Shown here in pieces: positions 1 to 4,966 of a stretch of 7,003 nucleotides of DNA. Position numbers and translations under genes: made by a program. The first letter of the stretch is position 1; each line of letters starts with the position of its first letter. The stretch lies in NCBI GenBank assembly GCA_945910975.1, contig CAMDZY010000087.1, positions 1 to 7,003 on the forward strand, written 5' to 3'. The notes beneath the pieces are model-generated. The model made no database searches and was not told the DNA's origin. It was given only the letters and a program-made list of their open reading frames with translations. Source of the stretch: an uncultured Clostridia bacterium. GTDB lineage: Bacteria; Bacillota; Clostridia; Oscillospirales; Oscillospiraceae.

Positions 1-9
1 TCTCGCCAG

Positions 10-41
10 ACTTACCCCTCGGCCCGCGCAACTTACCCCTC
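10..41. repeat. 11-bp direct repeat, 21-bp period
   Basis: The 11-mer acttacccctc occurs at 10-20 and again at 31-41, a spacing of 21 bp or two helical turns. The second copy overlaps the stop codon of the truncated recombinase. The first lies beyond it and, read on the minus strand, creates another GAG GGG TAA in the same frame. It could be a protein-binding pair, the edge of a longer tandem repeat running off the window, or a small duplication. The repeat itself is certain; its role is not known. Confidence 0.5.
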
Positions 42-323
42 AAAACTTTGCGGCAACGGAAAGTCAAATTGTATCAATTCCGCAGTTTTGATTTCGAACT
101 TACCTGCACGGGCATCGCGCATCATCGCCAGCAGCTGCGGTCTTTTATCCATGCTGCTGCCGCTGATGCCGAGATCGGCATAGATGTGTACCAGTTCTAC
201 ATTGGGGTCGCTGTCCAACTTATCGTGCCAGTATTGCTCTTGGAACTCATAGCTGTGAAGCTGCGCCGAGCTGGCTGTCGATACGCGCACATAAGCGACC
301 GCGCGTTTTCTGCGTCTATCCAT
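33..323 (-). pseudogene. Truncated serine recombinase (N-terminal catalytic half only)
   Basis: This is the N-terminal part of a large serine recombinase of the kind that excises and integrates Clostridia mobile elements. The resolvase core is clear: YVRVST at residues 11-16 with the candidate nucleophile Ser15, then Y-A-D-L-GISG at 48-55 and the conserved KRP at 60-62. Similarity to the family stops at about residue 76 (ARAGKF). The expected SISRFAR helix, the recombinase domain and the zinc ribbon are all missing, and the frame ends after 20 unrelated residues. Intact members have roughly 400-600 residues, so at 96 residues this cannot be a working integrase. The start at 323 is well supported by AAGGAGGT at 332-339. 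The other two frames beyond residue 76 do not restore the family sequence, so a deletion or rearrangement is more likely than a simple frameshift. Whether the short protein is made is unknown. Confidence 0.8.
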
Positions 324-477
324 TCGCTTTTACCTCCTTCTTTTTAGTGGACTTGAACCTGCGTAAATTTTTTTGCCCCGCCTTTGAGGCAGGGGCAAAG
401 GTACCAGAAAAGGGTCGGAAAGTCCAGCTAAAAATCGAAAGAACATAAAGAATTAGCAATTGGTTTTCCGCAGCTTT
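316..477 (-). pseudogene. Possible remnant tail of an upstream tandem recombinase
   Basis: An open frame of 53 codons without a good start codon runs between an in-frame TGA (478-480) and TAG (316-318), and overlaps the start of the truncated recombinase by 8 nt. Its last residues, RRFKSTKKKEVKANG, read through the recombinase ribosome binding site. In Clostridia elements, serine recombinase genes often sit in tandem with the stop of one overlapping the start of the next, so this may be the C-terminal stub of a deleted first recombinase. I cannot confirm the family of this tail from sequence alone, and it may be chance open frame. Confidence 0.25.
372..399. repeat. GC-rich hairpin in the gap before the recombinase
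   Basis: TTTGCCCC-GCCT (372-383) pairs with AGGC-GGGGCAAA (387-399) around a TTG loop, leaving a single unpaired A at 391. The stem is 12 bp. In the minus-strand direction it is followed by an A run rather than a T run, so it is not a convincing terminator. It lies between the small protein gene and the truncated recombinase and could influence the mRNA between them. Confidence 0.5.
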
Positions 478-593
478 TCATCACATTTTTGCTGCATCTG
501 ATCCCGCTCTTGCGCCGTGATCAGACCTTTGAGCCACATACTTGTTATCACCGCGTCAGCAAAGGCGATTTTCACTTTCGTTTTCTTTTCCAT
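453..593 (-). CDS. Small SHOCT-like conserved protein next to recombinase
   Basis: This 46-residue protein starts MEKKTKVKIAFADAV and ends CDEKLRKTNC. It is too short for usual ORF cut-offs but has a strong ribosome binding site, AAGGAGGA at 598-605, placed correctly before the ATG at 593. The central stretch MWLKGLITAQERDQM has the shape of a SHOCT-type short helical motif (leucine/glycine turn, then Thr and an E/Q-rich helix). Small proteins of this form are commonly found just upstream of serine recombinase genes in Clostridia integrative elements, which agrees with the truncated recombinase 129 bp downstream. It has no signal peptide and no membrane segment. Its biochemical role is not established; family assignment is from motif memory. 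No clear promoter is visible in the short gap behind the hairpin at 634-665. Confidence 0.65.
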   Translation of the reverse strand: MEKKTKVKIAFADAVITSMWLKGLITAQERDQMQQKCDEKLRKTNC

Positions 594-633
594 GATATCC
601 TCCTTCGACTGACAGAAAAATCTTCCGAAAATG

Positions 634-670
634 TAACCAGCGGGACATCGCTATCCCGCTGGTTATTTTT
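634..670. terminator. Hairpin terminator downstream of the LysM gene
   Basis: TAACCAGCGGGA (634-645) pairs perfectly over 12 bp with TCCCGCTGGTTA (654-665) around an 8-nt loop. On the plus strand it is followed by five T; on the minus strand the tail is only CATTTTC. The only clear gene reaching it is the minus-strand LysM gene ending at 692, so it most likely terminates that transcript, although its T tract is better for the other direction. Confidence 0.6.
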
Positions 671-691
671 CATTTCATGCTGCCGATGATA

Positions 692-970
692 TTATTTTTC
701 GGGCAGCTTCAGCACCTGTCCGCTGTAAATGGTGGTGGTCTTAAGACCATTCAACTGCACGATCTCCGTGTATCGTGCGCCGCTACCAAGTTCCTTCTTG
801 GCGATCCCCCAGAGCGTATCACCGCTCTTGACGGTATAGGTGCGCTGCGGCTTGGGATTCAGTTTCTGGCATACGACTGTAGCTGCCATTGGATGCTGTT
901 CATCCGTCTCTTGACGCAAAAGCTCCATGAGTTTCAGCAGTTTTATCTTCTGGCTGTTTTCTTTCGCCAT
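692..970 (-). CDS. Chimeric protein: WYL-regulator N-terminus joined to LysM domain
   Basis: The 92-residue product has two halves that do not normally belong together. Residues 1-37, with KIKLLKLMELLRQETDEQHP at 8-27, resemble the first helices of the winged-helix domain of WYL-type transcriptional regulators. The match stops at about residue 37, before the recognition helix. Residues 42-91 form a complete LysM domain: YTVKSGDTLWGIAKKELGSG, then YTEIVQLNGL and a C-terminal SGQVLKLP. LysM domains usually bind N-acetylglucosamine-containing glycans such as peptidoglycan, and also occur in phage tail proteins. There is no signal peptide, so cell-wall export is not supported; a cytoplasmic or phage-baseplate-derived role is possible. 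The ATG at 970 is preceded by GGAGGT (977-982), and a promoter lies at 1020-1048. Expression therefore looks intact, which argues against a dead remnant. The join could be an old recombination product linked to the neighbouring decayed element. Confidence 0.75.
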   Translation of the reverse strand: MAKENSQKIKLLKLMELLRQETDEQHPMAATVVCQKLNPKPQRTYTVKSGDTLWGIAKKELGSGARYTEIVQLNGLKTTTIYSGQVLKLPEK

Positions 971-1008
971 TAGTCCACCTCCACTGGATTCCTACAAATG
1001 GTGATAGT

Positions 1009-1048
1009 TATACCTAATAAGTATAGCATCAATCTATGAATTTTTCAA
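1009..1048 (-). promoter_or_regulatory. Sigma-A promoter of the LysM gene with overlapping inverted repeat
   Basis: On the minus strand TTGAAA (1043-1048) and TATACT (1020-1025) are separated by exactly 17 bp, about 50 bp before the LysM ribosome binding site. An inverted repeat, TATAC (1009-1013) and GTATA (1021-1025), overlaps the -10 box and could be an operator; this part is only suggestive. Confidence 0.65.
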
Positions 1049-1092
1049 TAGAATTGGCGCACAAAATCGTGCTTCTTTTAATTTCTTGCTGA

Positions 1093-1196
1093 TTTTTGCG
1101 TTCAAATCTCCCAATGTCCACCTTTTGTTTGCCCTTTATCGCGGCAAACAACGAACTTTAGTATGCTACCCGAAACCAGTCCTGCGAACGCAAAAA
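1093..1196. repeat. Nested inverted repeats in intergenic DNA
   Basis: An 11-bp arm TTTTTGCGTTC (1093-1103) is perfectly repeated in inverted form as GAACGCAAAAA (1186-1196). Between them lies a perfect 9-bp hairpin, TTGTTTGCC (1125-1133) with GGCAAACAA (1143-1151), around a 9-nt loop. No coding frame of note covers the segment. The outer arms could be the ends of a very small palindromic element, or arms of an RNA fold. The right outer arm also supplies the T run of the terminator at 1192-1233. Confidence 0.5.
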
Positions 1197-1233
1197 GAGC
1201 GCCGGTGCAGTCCTGTTGACCGCTCCGACGCTC
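1192..1233 (-). terminator. Rho-independent terminator, minus strand
   Basis: Read on the minus strand, GAGCGTCGG (1233-1225) pairs with CCGGCGCTC (1205-1197), including one G-U pair that only forms in this direction, and is followed directly by TTTTT (1196-1192). It lies about 105 bp beyond the tRNA-Ser gene and is probably the end of that transcript. Confidence 0.6.
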
Positions 1234-1294
1234 CGTTTAGTCGCATTTGACCTGTATTTCTGCCTATTATGGCGTTTTTATCCCCGAAAATGAA

Positions 1295-1337
1295 GAAAGA
1301 ACGAACTTTGTCTTGGTAGACAAAAGTTCGTTCTTTC
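1295..1337 (-). terminator. Hairpin directly behind tRNA-Ser
   Basis: GAAAGAACGAACTTT (1295-1309) pairs perfectly over 15 bp with AAAGTTCGTTCTTTC (1323-1337) around a 13-nt loop. It begins one base after the tRNA 3' CCA in the minus direction. The following tract, TTCATTTTC, is only moderately T-rich. It may act as a terminator or as a stem that defines the tRNA 3' end for processing. Confidence 0.55.
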
Positions 1338-1338
1338 G

Positions 1339-1430
1339 TGGCGGAGAGGAAGGGATTCGAACCCTTGAGACGCTATTAACGCCTACACGATTTCCAATCG
1401 TGCGCCTTCGGCCAGCTCAGCCACCTCTCC
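1339..1430 (-). tRNA. tRNA-Ser (anticodon GGA)
   Basis: The minus strand folds as a class II tRNA. The acceptor arms GGAGAGG (1430-1424) and CCTCTCC (1349-1343) pair over 7 bp. There is a D-arm with GCTGAGCTGGCCGAAGGC. The anticodon stem CACGAT/ATCGTG surrounds the loop TTGGAAA, giving anticodon GGA, which reads UCC and UCU. A long variable arm with GGCGTTAATAGCGTC is typical of serine tRNAs. The T-arm is AAGGGTTCGAATCCCTT. Discriminator G73 and an encoded CCA (1341-1339) complete the molecule at 92 nt. The gene has its own promoter at 1474-1502 and stands alone, divergent from the FAD/Rieske gene. Confidence 0.97.
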
Positions 1431-1473
1431 ACAGTGGCACTGCCAACGGTCGAATCAGATTGGCAGCTTTGTT

Positions 1474-1502
1474 ATTATAGTTCTTCTGGCGGGATTTGTC
1501 AA
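1474..1502 (-). promoter_or_regulatory. Consensus sigma-A promoter for tRNA-Ser
   Basis: Perfect consensus boxes are present on the minus strand: TTGACA (1497-1502) and TATAAT (1474-1479) with a 17-bp spacer. The transcription start would be near 1467, giving a 5' leader of about 37 nt. The leader contains the inverted repeat TGCCAA (1441-1446) / TTGGCA (1460-1465), which could form a small stem removed during tRNA maturation. Such a strong promoter fits a stable RNA gene. Confidence 0.9.
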
Positions 1503-1587
1503 TAGATTTTTTGAAATTTGGCGGTATTTTTTTCGGGATCCGGCAGTTGCGGTGCATCATTTTTGCTTGCGGACAAATAATAAGCCT

Positions 1588-1602
1588 GAGGTGAGCTGCG
1601 TG
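1588..1602 (+). promoter_or_regulatory. Ribosome binding site that decides the FAD/Rieske start
   Basis: GAGGTGAG at 1588-1595 is followed after 4 nt by GTG at 1600. This favours the shorter protein beginning V-D-E-I-W over the longer frame from the GTG at 1552. Confidence 0.65.
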
Positions 1603-2895
1603 GATGAAATATGGACGAAAGATTTATTAAAACCGCAATTTCCGGCCTTGCAGGGCGATGTGAACACCGATGTGCTGATTATTGGTGGGGGAATGGCCGG
1701 GATCTTGTGCGCGCTTCGCTTGCAGCAGGCGGGGGTGGAATGTCTGCTCGTCGAGGGAAAAAGCATTGGCATGGGCATTACCAAAGGCACCACGGCGGTA
1801 TTATCGGCGCAAAGGGACAAGCGGTATGCCCAGTGGCTCTCGCCGCTTGGCAAGCAGAATACCAAACGCTATCTCAACGCCAATCTGCGGGCAGTGGAGG
1901 AATTTGCGGAGTTGTCGCGGCAATATCCGTGCGATTTCAGCCGGGCGGATGCGTATTTGTATTCGCTCCATGACAAAAAGGCCATGGAGCAGGAGGTCAA
2001 GGCGCTGCGCGCGTTTGGTTTTGACGCATCGTTCTGCGATACGCTGCCCATTGCGCTGCCCATCGCAGGCGCCGTGCGCTATCCCAACATGGGGCAGATG
2101 CATCCGCTGAAGCTGTTGTATCAGCTTGCACAGCGCCTGCCGGTTTTCGAGCACACCTTTGTGCAGCAGCTCGACGGAACCACCGCTGTGACGCAGCGGG
2201 GAAAAATCCACGCCAAACGCGTCATTGTGGCTACGCATTTCCCGTTCCTGAACCGACACGGAATGTACTTTTTGAAGCAATATCAGGCGCGTTCTTATGT
2301 AATTGCCTATGAAAATGCGCCCGAAATCGGCTGCACGTTGGATAGTGACACGGCGGATGGGTTTTACCTGCGAAATTACGGTAAGTACCTGATCGTCGGT
2401 GGCGGCGAGCATCGAACCGGAAAGAAAAGCCGGGGCTTTGCGCCGGTAGAGGCGTTCGCCAAGCAGTATTTTCCCAAGGCAACGCCGGTCGCACGCTGGG
2501 CCAATCAAGACTGCATGAGCCTGGACGGCCTGCCCTATGTGGGTGCGTACAGCCCCAATCTGCCGAATGTCTATGTTGCGACCGGCTTTGGTGGCTGGGG
2601 AATGACCGGCTCCATGGTCGCTGCGCGGGTGTTGACTGACCTGCTGTGCGGACGGAACAACCCGCTTGCGTCGATCCTCGATCCGGCCAGAACAATGGCG
2701 ATCGGGCAGCTTCTGGCCAATTTGGGACAGACGCTGGTCAACTTTTTGACGCCCACTACCCCCCGCTGTCCACATTTGGGATGCGCGTTGAAGTGGAACC
2801 ACCACGAGCACAGCTGGGATTGCCCCTGCCACGGCTCAAGATTCACCGCCGAGGGCAAGCTGCTGAACAATCCGGCCACAAAAGATGCAAAATAA
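1600..2895 (+). CDS. FAD-dependent oxidoreductase with C-terminal Rieske [2Fe-2S] domain (YhfW-like)
   Basis: The protein (431 residues from GTG at 1600) has an N-terminal Rossmann FAD site, DVLIIGGGMAG, with GGGMAG at 29-34 and the acidic VEG at the end of the second strand. A DAO-type oxidoreductase fold follows, with the typical late motif YVATGFGGWGMTGS. The C-terminus is a short Rieske domain. Its [2Fe-2S] ligands are Cys390 and His392 (CPHLGC) and Cys408 and His411 (CPCHGS), with Cys395 and Cys410 placed for the usual disulfide. The order matches the Bacillus YhfW family; substrate and electron partner are unknown. There is no Tat or Sec signal, so it is cytoplasmic. The start at 1600 is preferred because GAGGTGAG (1588-1595) precedes it at normal spacing. 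An upstream in-frame GTG at 1552 has no convincing ribosome binding site and lies only about 50 bp from the divergent tRNA promoter. It stands 53 bp before yqgF and may be co-transcribed with it. Confidence 0.88.
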   Translation: MDEIWTKDLLKPQFPALQGDVNTDVLIIGGGMAGILCALRLQQAGVECLLVEGKSIGMGITKGTTAVLSAQRDKRYAQWLSPLGKQNTKRYLNANLRAVEEFAELSRQYPCDFSRADAYLYSLHDKKAMEQEVKALRAFGFDASFCDTLPIALPIAGAVRYPNMGQMHPLKLLYQLAQRLPVFEHTFVQQLDGTTAVTQRGKIHAKRVIVATHFPFLNRHGMYFLKQYQARSYVIAYENAPEIGCTLDSDTADGFYLRNYGKYLIVGGGEHRTGKKSRGFAPVEAFAKQYFPKATPVARWANQDCMSLDGLPYVGAYSPNLPNVYVATGFGGWGMTGSMVAARVLTDLLCGRNNPLASILDPARTMAIGQLLANLGQTLVNFLTPTTPRCPHLGCALKWNHHEHSWDCPCHGSRFTAEGKLLNNPATKDAK

Positions 2896-2905
2896 TGCTT
2901 TTCGA

Positions 2906-2943
2906 CGCCCCTTTTTTGTGATATACTGATGACAAAGGGGGCG
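2906..2943 (+). promoter_or_regulatory. Extended -10 promoter and SD-pairing arm before yqgF
   Basis: TGA-TATACT (2919-2927) is an extended -10 element; the -35 region is poor. Around it, CGCCCCTTT (2906-2914) can pair with AAAGGGGGCG (2934-2943), with one bulged G, and would cover the AGGGGG ribosome binding site of yqgF. A transcript starting near 2934 would lack the left arm, whereas read-through from the upstream gene would contain it. The pairing is seen; the regulatory consequence is inferred. Confidence 0.4.
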
Positions 2944-2948
2944 TGGGA

Positions 2949-3359
2949 ATGAAAACAATGGCAATAGACTATGGCGATGCCCGCACAGGGATAGCCATTT
3001 CCGATTTGACCGGCACGATCGTCGGGACAACCACCGTGATCCACAGCTGGAACAGGGAAAAGACGGCAGAGGAAATCGTCCGGCTGGCAAAAGAAAACCG
3101 GGTTGACCGCTTTGTGATGGGTCTGCCAAAAAACATGGACGGCACCGAGGGCGCCAGAGCGGCACTCTACCGCGAGTTTGCCGATTTCCTGTCCAAACAG
3201 CTGGGTCAGCCGGTAATTTTGTGGGACGAGCGCCGCACGACGGTGGAAGCGCATCAAATCTTGTCCGCCGGCAATTATCACGGCAAAAAGCGCAAAAACA
3301 CAGTCGACGCCGTGGCCGCCAGCTTGATTTTGGAGGGATTTCTGGCATCGGGTAAATGA
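2949..3359 (+). CDS. yqgF: YqgF/RuvX family putative pre-16S rRNA nuclease
   Basis: The protein has 136 residues, close to the family's usual 135-140. It has the RNase H-like fold of YqgF: AIDYGDARTGIA with the first catalytic Asp at 7, the turn VMGLPKNMDGTEG at 57-68, WDERRTT with Asp93-Glu94-Arg95, and the C-terminal NTVDAVAASLIL with Asp120. In E. coli, YqgF takes part in 5'-end maturation of 16S rRNA; the family was formerly proposed as an alternative Holliday junction resolvase (RuvX). ATG at 2949 is chosen because AGGGGG (2936-2941) is 7 nt upstream; the in-frame GTG at 2943 is too close to that site. The gene is followed at once by a bidirectional terminator. It lacks its frequent Firmicutes neighbours alaS and DUF965 (yrzL), so here it sits in a rearranged or lineage-specific context. 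Confidence 0.95.
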   Translation: MKTMAIDYGDARTGIAISDLTGTIVGTTTVIHSWNREKTAEEIVRLAKENRVDRFVMGLPKNMDGTEGARAALYREFADFLSKQLGQPVILWDERRTTVEAHQILSAGNYHGKKRKNTVDAVAASLILEGFLASGK

Positions 3360-3397
3360 AAAAATCTCCGCCAAGCAGTTGTTTGGCGGAGAATTTT
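3359..3397. terminator. Bidirectional terminator between yqgF and the lipoprotein gene
   Basis: TCTCCGCCAA (3365-3374) pairs with TTGGCGGAGA (3383-3392) around an 8-nt loop. Six A precede it (3359-3364, giving TTTTTT on the minus strand) and AATTTT follows. It can end yqgF (plus) and the convergent lipoprotein gene (minus). The left edge touches the yqgF stop codon. Confidence 0.88.
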
Positions 3398-3434
3398 GGG
3401 CTTTTTGGTCTGCGGGATAAGGCTTAAGCAAGTC

Positions 3435-4637
3435 TTACTCTGCAGGTGCGGCGGGCATTATGTTAGTAATGTTATAGTTGTCACTGTTGCACATAATGGT
3501 TGTGGTGATGCAGTTATCCAGCCCGTCTGTGGAGGTAAAGACATCCAAATTGTAGTGCTCGTCATCCCAACTTGTCGTGCCGTCTGTCAGGTGAACAACA
3601 TTGTTTGCTGTGATGTTGACATACAATTTACCCTCGTATGGCCCGTTGCCATTCAACGTGGTTGCAACATCAAGGCAATATAGGAATGAGTACATATTGT
3701 AGGGAACGGAATCGCTTACCGTATCCCTTTTTTGCGTTTTAATTGTAGATGCGTAGATAGCCTTAAGCGTAGGGGATGCGGATGTGTAAGCCCAATCTGG
3801 CAAAAATGATAAATCCCCACTAGAAATACTGCTTGTGTCAACAACGTCGGGGCAATAGACATTACACAAATATGCTTCACCTATAGACTCAGAAATTAGT
3901 GCAGTAATTTTGTCCTCAACTTCACCTGTCAAAAAATCCATATCAATTTGGTCAGCGGAAGTGACATATTCCGACTGACCGGACACGGTAAATTCCGTGG
4001 TTTCAGCAGTTAATGAGTACTCCGTATCATCGGTGTAGTCATTGAGCGTTGCGGTAATGATTGCCGTATCGCCGTTGCTGTACTGTTCTTTGTCCAGCGT
4101 ATATGTTACATAGTTTTGCGCTTCCTCGCTGCACTTTTGGGTGTTGATGGCAATCGTGCAGTATGGCGAAATGCCGCCGACTTCGTATGCAATTCCCTCA
4201 AACGGGTCAATTTTAACAGTAGTGTCCAAAAGCTCTTCCGGATATGCATCCTTATAGAAAACGCCGTAATCGTCAAATGCATAATACGCTCCGTAAGCAT
4301 CGGTATTGACCGCCAGCTTCTGCTGATCACCGCTTGGAAGGTTCAACTCAATTGTGGCACCGTTCTGCGTGGATTTCCATTCGCCGGTAAGGTCGTAATC
4401 TCCGAAACTCCAAGTGCTATCGTCATAGAAAATCATAAATTCGTTGGTATCATTGTACCAACGACCGACAATCGCAGGATCTGCCTCCGGTTCGGTTTCC
4501 AACTGTGTGGTGTCGTTTTGACTTTTGCTGGATCTGCTTGGCTTTTTGCTCGATCGCGTGCTGCCCGATGTGCTACAGGCAACAAGAAGTGAAATAACAA
4601 GGCATAAAACCAGCACAACAGAATGCATTTTTTTCAT
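3435..4637 (-). CDS. Secreted lipoprotein of unknown function
   Basis: The 400-residue protein begins with a classic lipoprotein signal: MKK, a hydrophobic core (VVLVLCLVISLLVA) and the lipobox LVAC, with Cys21 as the lipidated residue. A Ser/Lys/Thr-rich linker follows to about residue 50. Residues 56-100 (VGRWYND, IFYDDSTWSFG, LTGEWKS, IELNLPSG) look like a small beta-barrel, lipocalin-like module. Residues 155-220 (SPYCTIAI, YVTYTLDKEQYSNGDTAIIT, EFTVSG) look like an Ig-like beta domain seen in other Clostridia surface proteins. Residues 235-400 carry no motif I recognise. The mature part has seven cysteines besides Cys21. The ATG at 4637 is well supported by AGGAGGT (4644-4650). It is a single-gene unit with its own promoter and terminator. 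The 3700-3960 stretch appears more A/T-rich than its neighbours, which may point to a different origin. No function can be given; it is probably membrane-anchored on the outer face. Confidence 0.85.
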   Translation of the reverse strand: MKKMHSVVLVLCLVISLLVACSTSGSTRSSKKPSRSSKSQNDTTQLETEPEADPAIVGRWYNDTNEFMIFYDDSTWSFGDYDLTGEWKSTQNGATIELNLPSGDQQKLAVNTDAYGAYYAFDDYGVFYKDAYPEELLDTTVKIDPFEGIAYEVGGISPYCTIAINTQKCSEEAQNYVTYTLDKEQYSNGDTAIITATLNDYTDDTEYSLTAETTEFTVSGQSEYVTSADQIDMDFLTGEVEDKITALISESIGEAYLCNVYCPDVVDTSSISSGDLSFLPDWAYTSASPTLKAIYASTIKTQKRDTVSDSVPYNMYSFLYCLDVATTLNGNGPYEGKLYVNITANNVVHLTDGTTSWDDEHYNLDVFTSTDGLDNCITTTIMCNSDNYNITNIMPAAPAE

Positions 4638-4745
4638 AATCTTACCTCCTCAAACAGTAACACTGGCTACTGATGAACAAGCTCATCCATCCGTAGTTCG
4701 TGTTTTAAGTAATTTTTCTGTGTTTTTGTGCAGATAGTTTTTTAT

Positions 4746-4774
4746 ATTATATCTCCACGCAGCGCGTCCGTCAA
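4746..4774 (-). promoter_or_regulatory. Sigma-A promoter of the lipoprotein gene
   Basis: On the minus strand TTGACG (4769-4774) and TATAAT (4746-4751) are separated by 17 bp. Transcription would start near 4739, leaving a 5' untranslated region of about 100 nt. That leader contains a short inverted repeat, GATGA (4672-4676) / TCATC (4683-4687). Confidence 0.85.
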
Positions 4775-4932
4775 GCGCATTTGATTTTAGAAAGAAAAAA
4801 TGTTTTAAAAGTCGAAAACGCACAGATTAAAGATCAATATTTTTTGTAAAATGCTCTGCTGCACCTTGCGATGCACTTTTACACGGGGAAATTATGTTAA
4901 ATAGAAAAGTTATTTAAGATCTACAAAAATGC

Positions 4933-4960
4933 TTGCAATCTCGAAAGAATCGTGTATAAT
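4933..4960 (+). promoter_or_regulatory. Sigma-A promoter of an intergenic RNA
   Basis: TTGCAA (4933-4938) and a perfect TATAAT (4955-4960) are separated by 16 bp, with TG just before the -10 box. The promoter points into the non-coding region 4967-5170, away from the lipoprotein gene and towards the convergent deacylase gene. No protein gene of credible size lies downstream on this strand. Confidence 0.75.
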
Positions 4961-4966
4961 GAAGTT

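Noticed and set aside
344..360. tRNA T-loop-like sequence (GGTTCAAGTCC on the minus strand) as a possible attachment-site remnant
   Set aside because: The flanking bases do not form a T-stem and do not match the 3' end of the nearby tRNA-Ser; serine recombinases also do not usually use tRNA genes. A similar GTTCAAATC at about 1100 fails the same test.
736..749. 14-bp perfect palindrome TGGTCTTAAGACCA
   Set aside because: It lies inside the LysM coding sequence and is explained by codons of the conserved NGLKTT motif; nothing suggests a binding site.
1247..1480. Plus-strand open frame of 77 codons
   Set aside because: It is antisense to tRNA-Ser and the tRNA promoter leader.
1801..2832. Long open frame of 343 codons on the minus strand
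   Set aside because: It lies wholly antisense to the FAD/Rieske gene, whose motifs and ribosome binding site are clear; the antisense product is rich in Arg/His/Gln and has no domain.
2571..3431. Open frame of 286 codons on the minus strand
   Set aside because: It is antisense to the end of the oxidoreductase gene and all of yqgF and crosses a terminator; no ribosome binding site or motif supports it.
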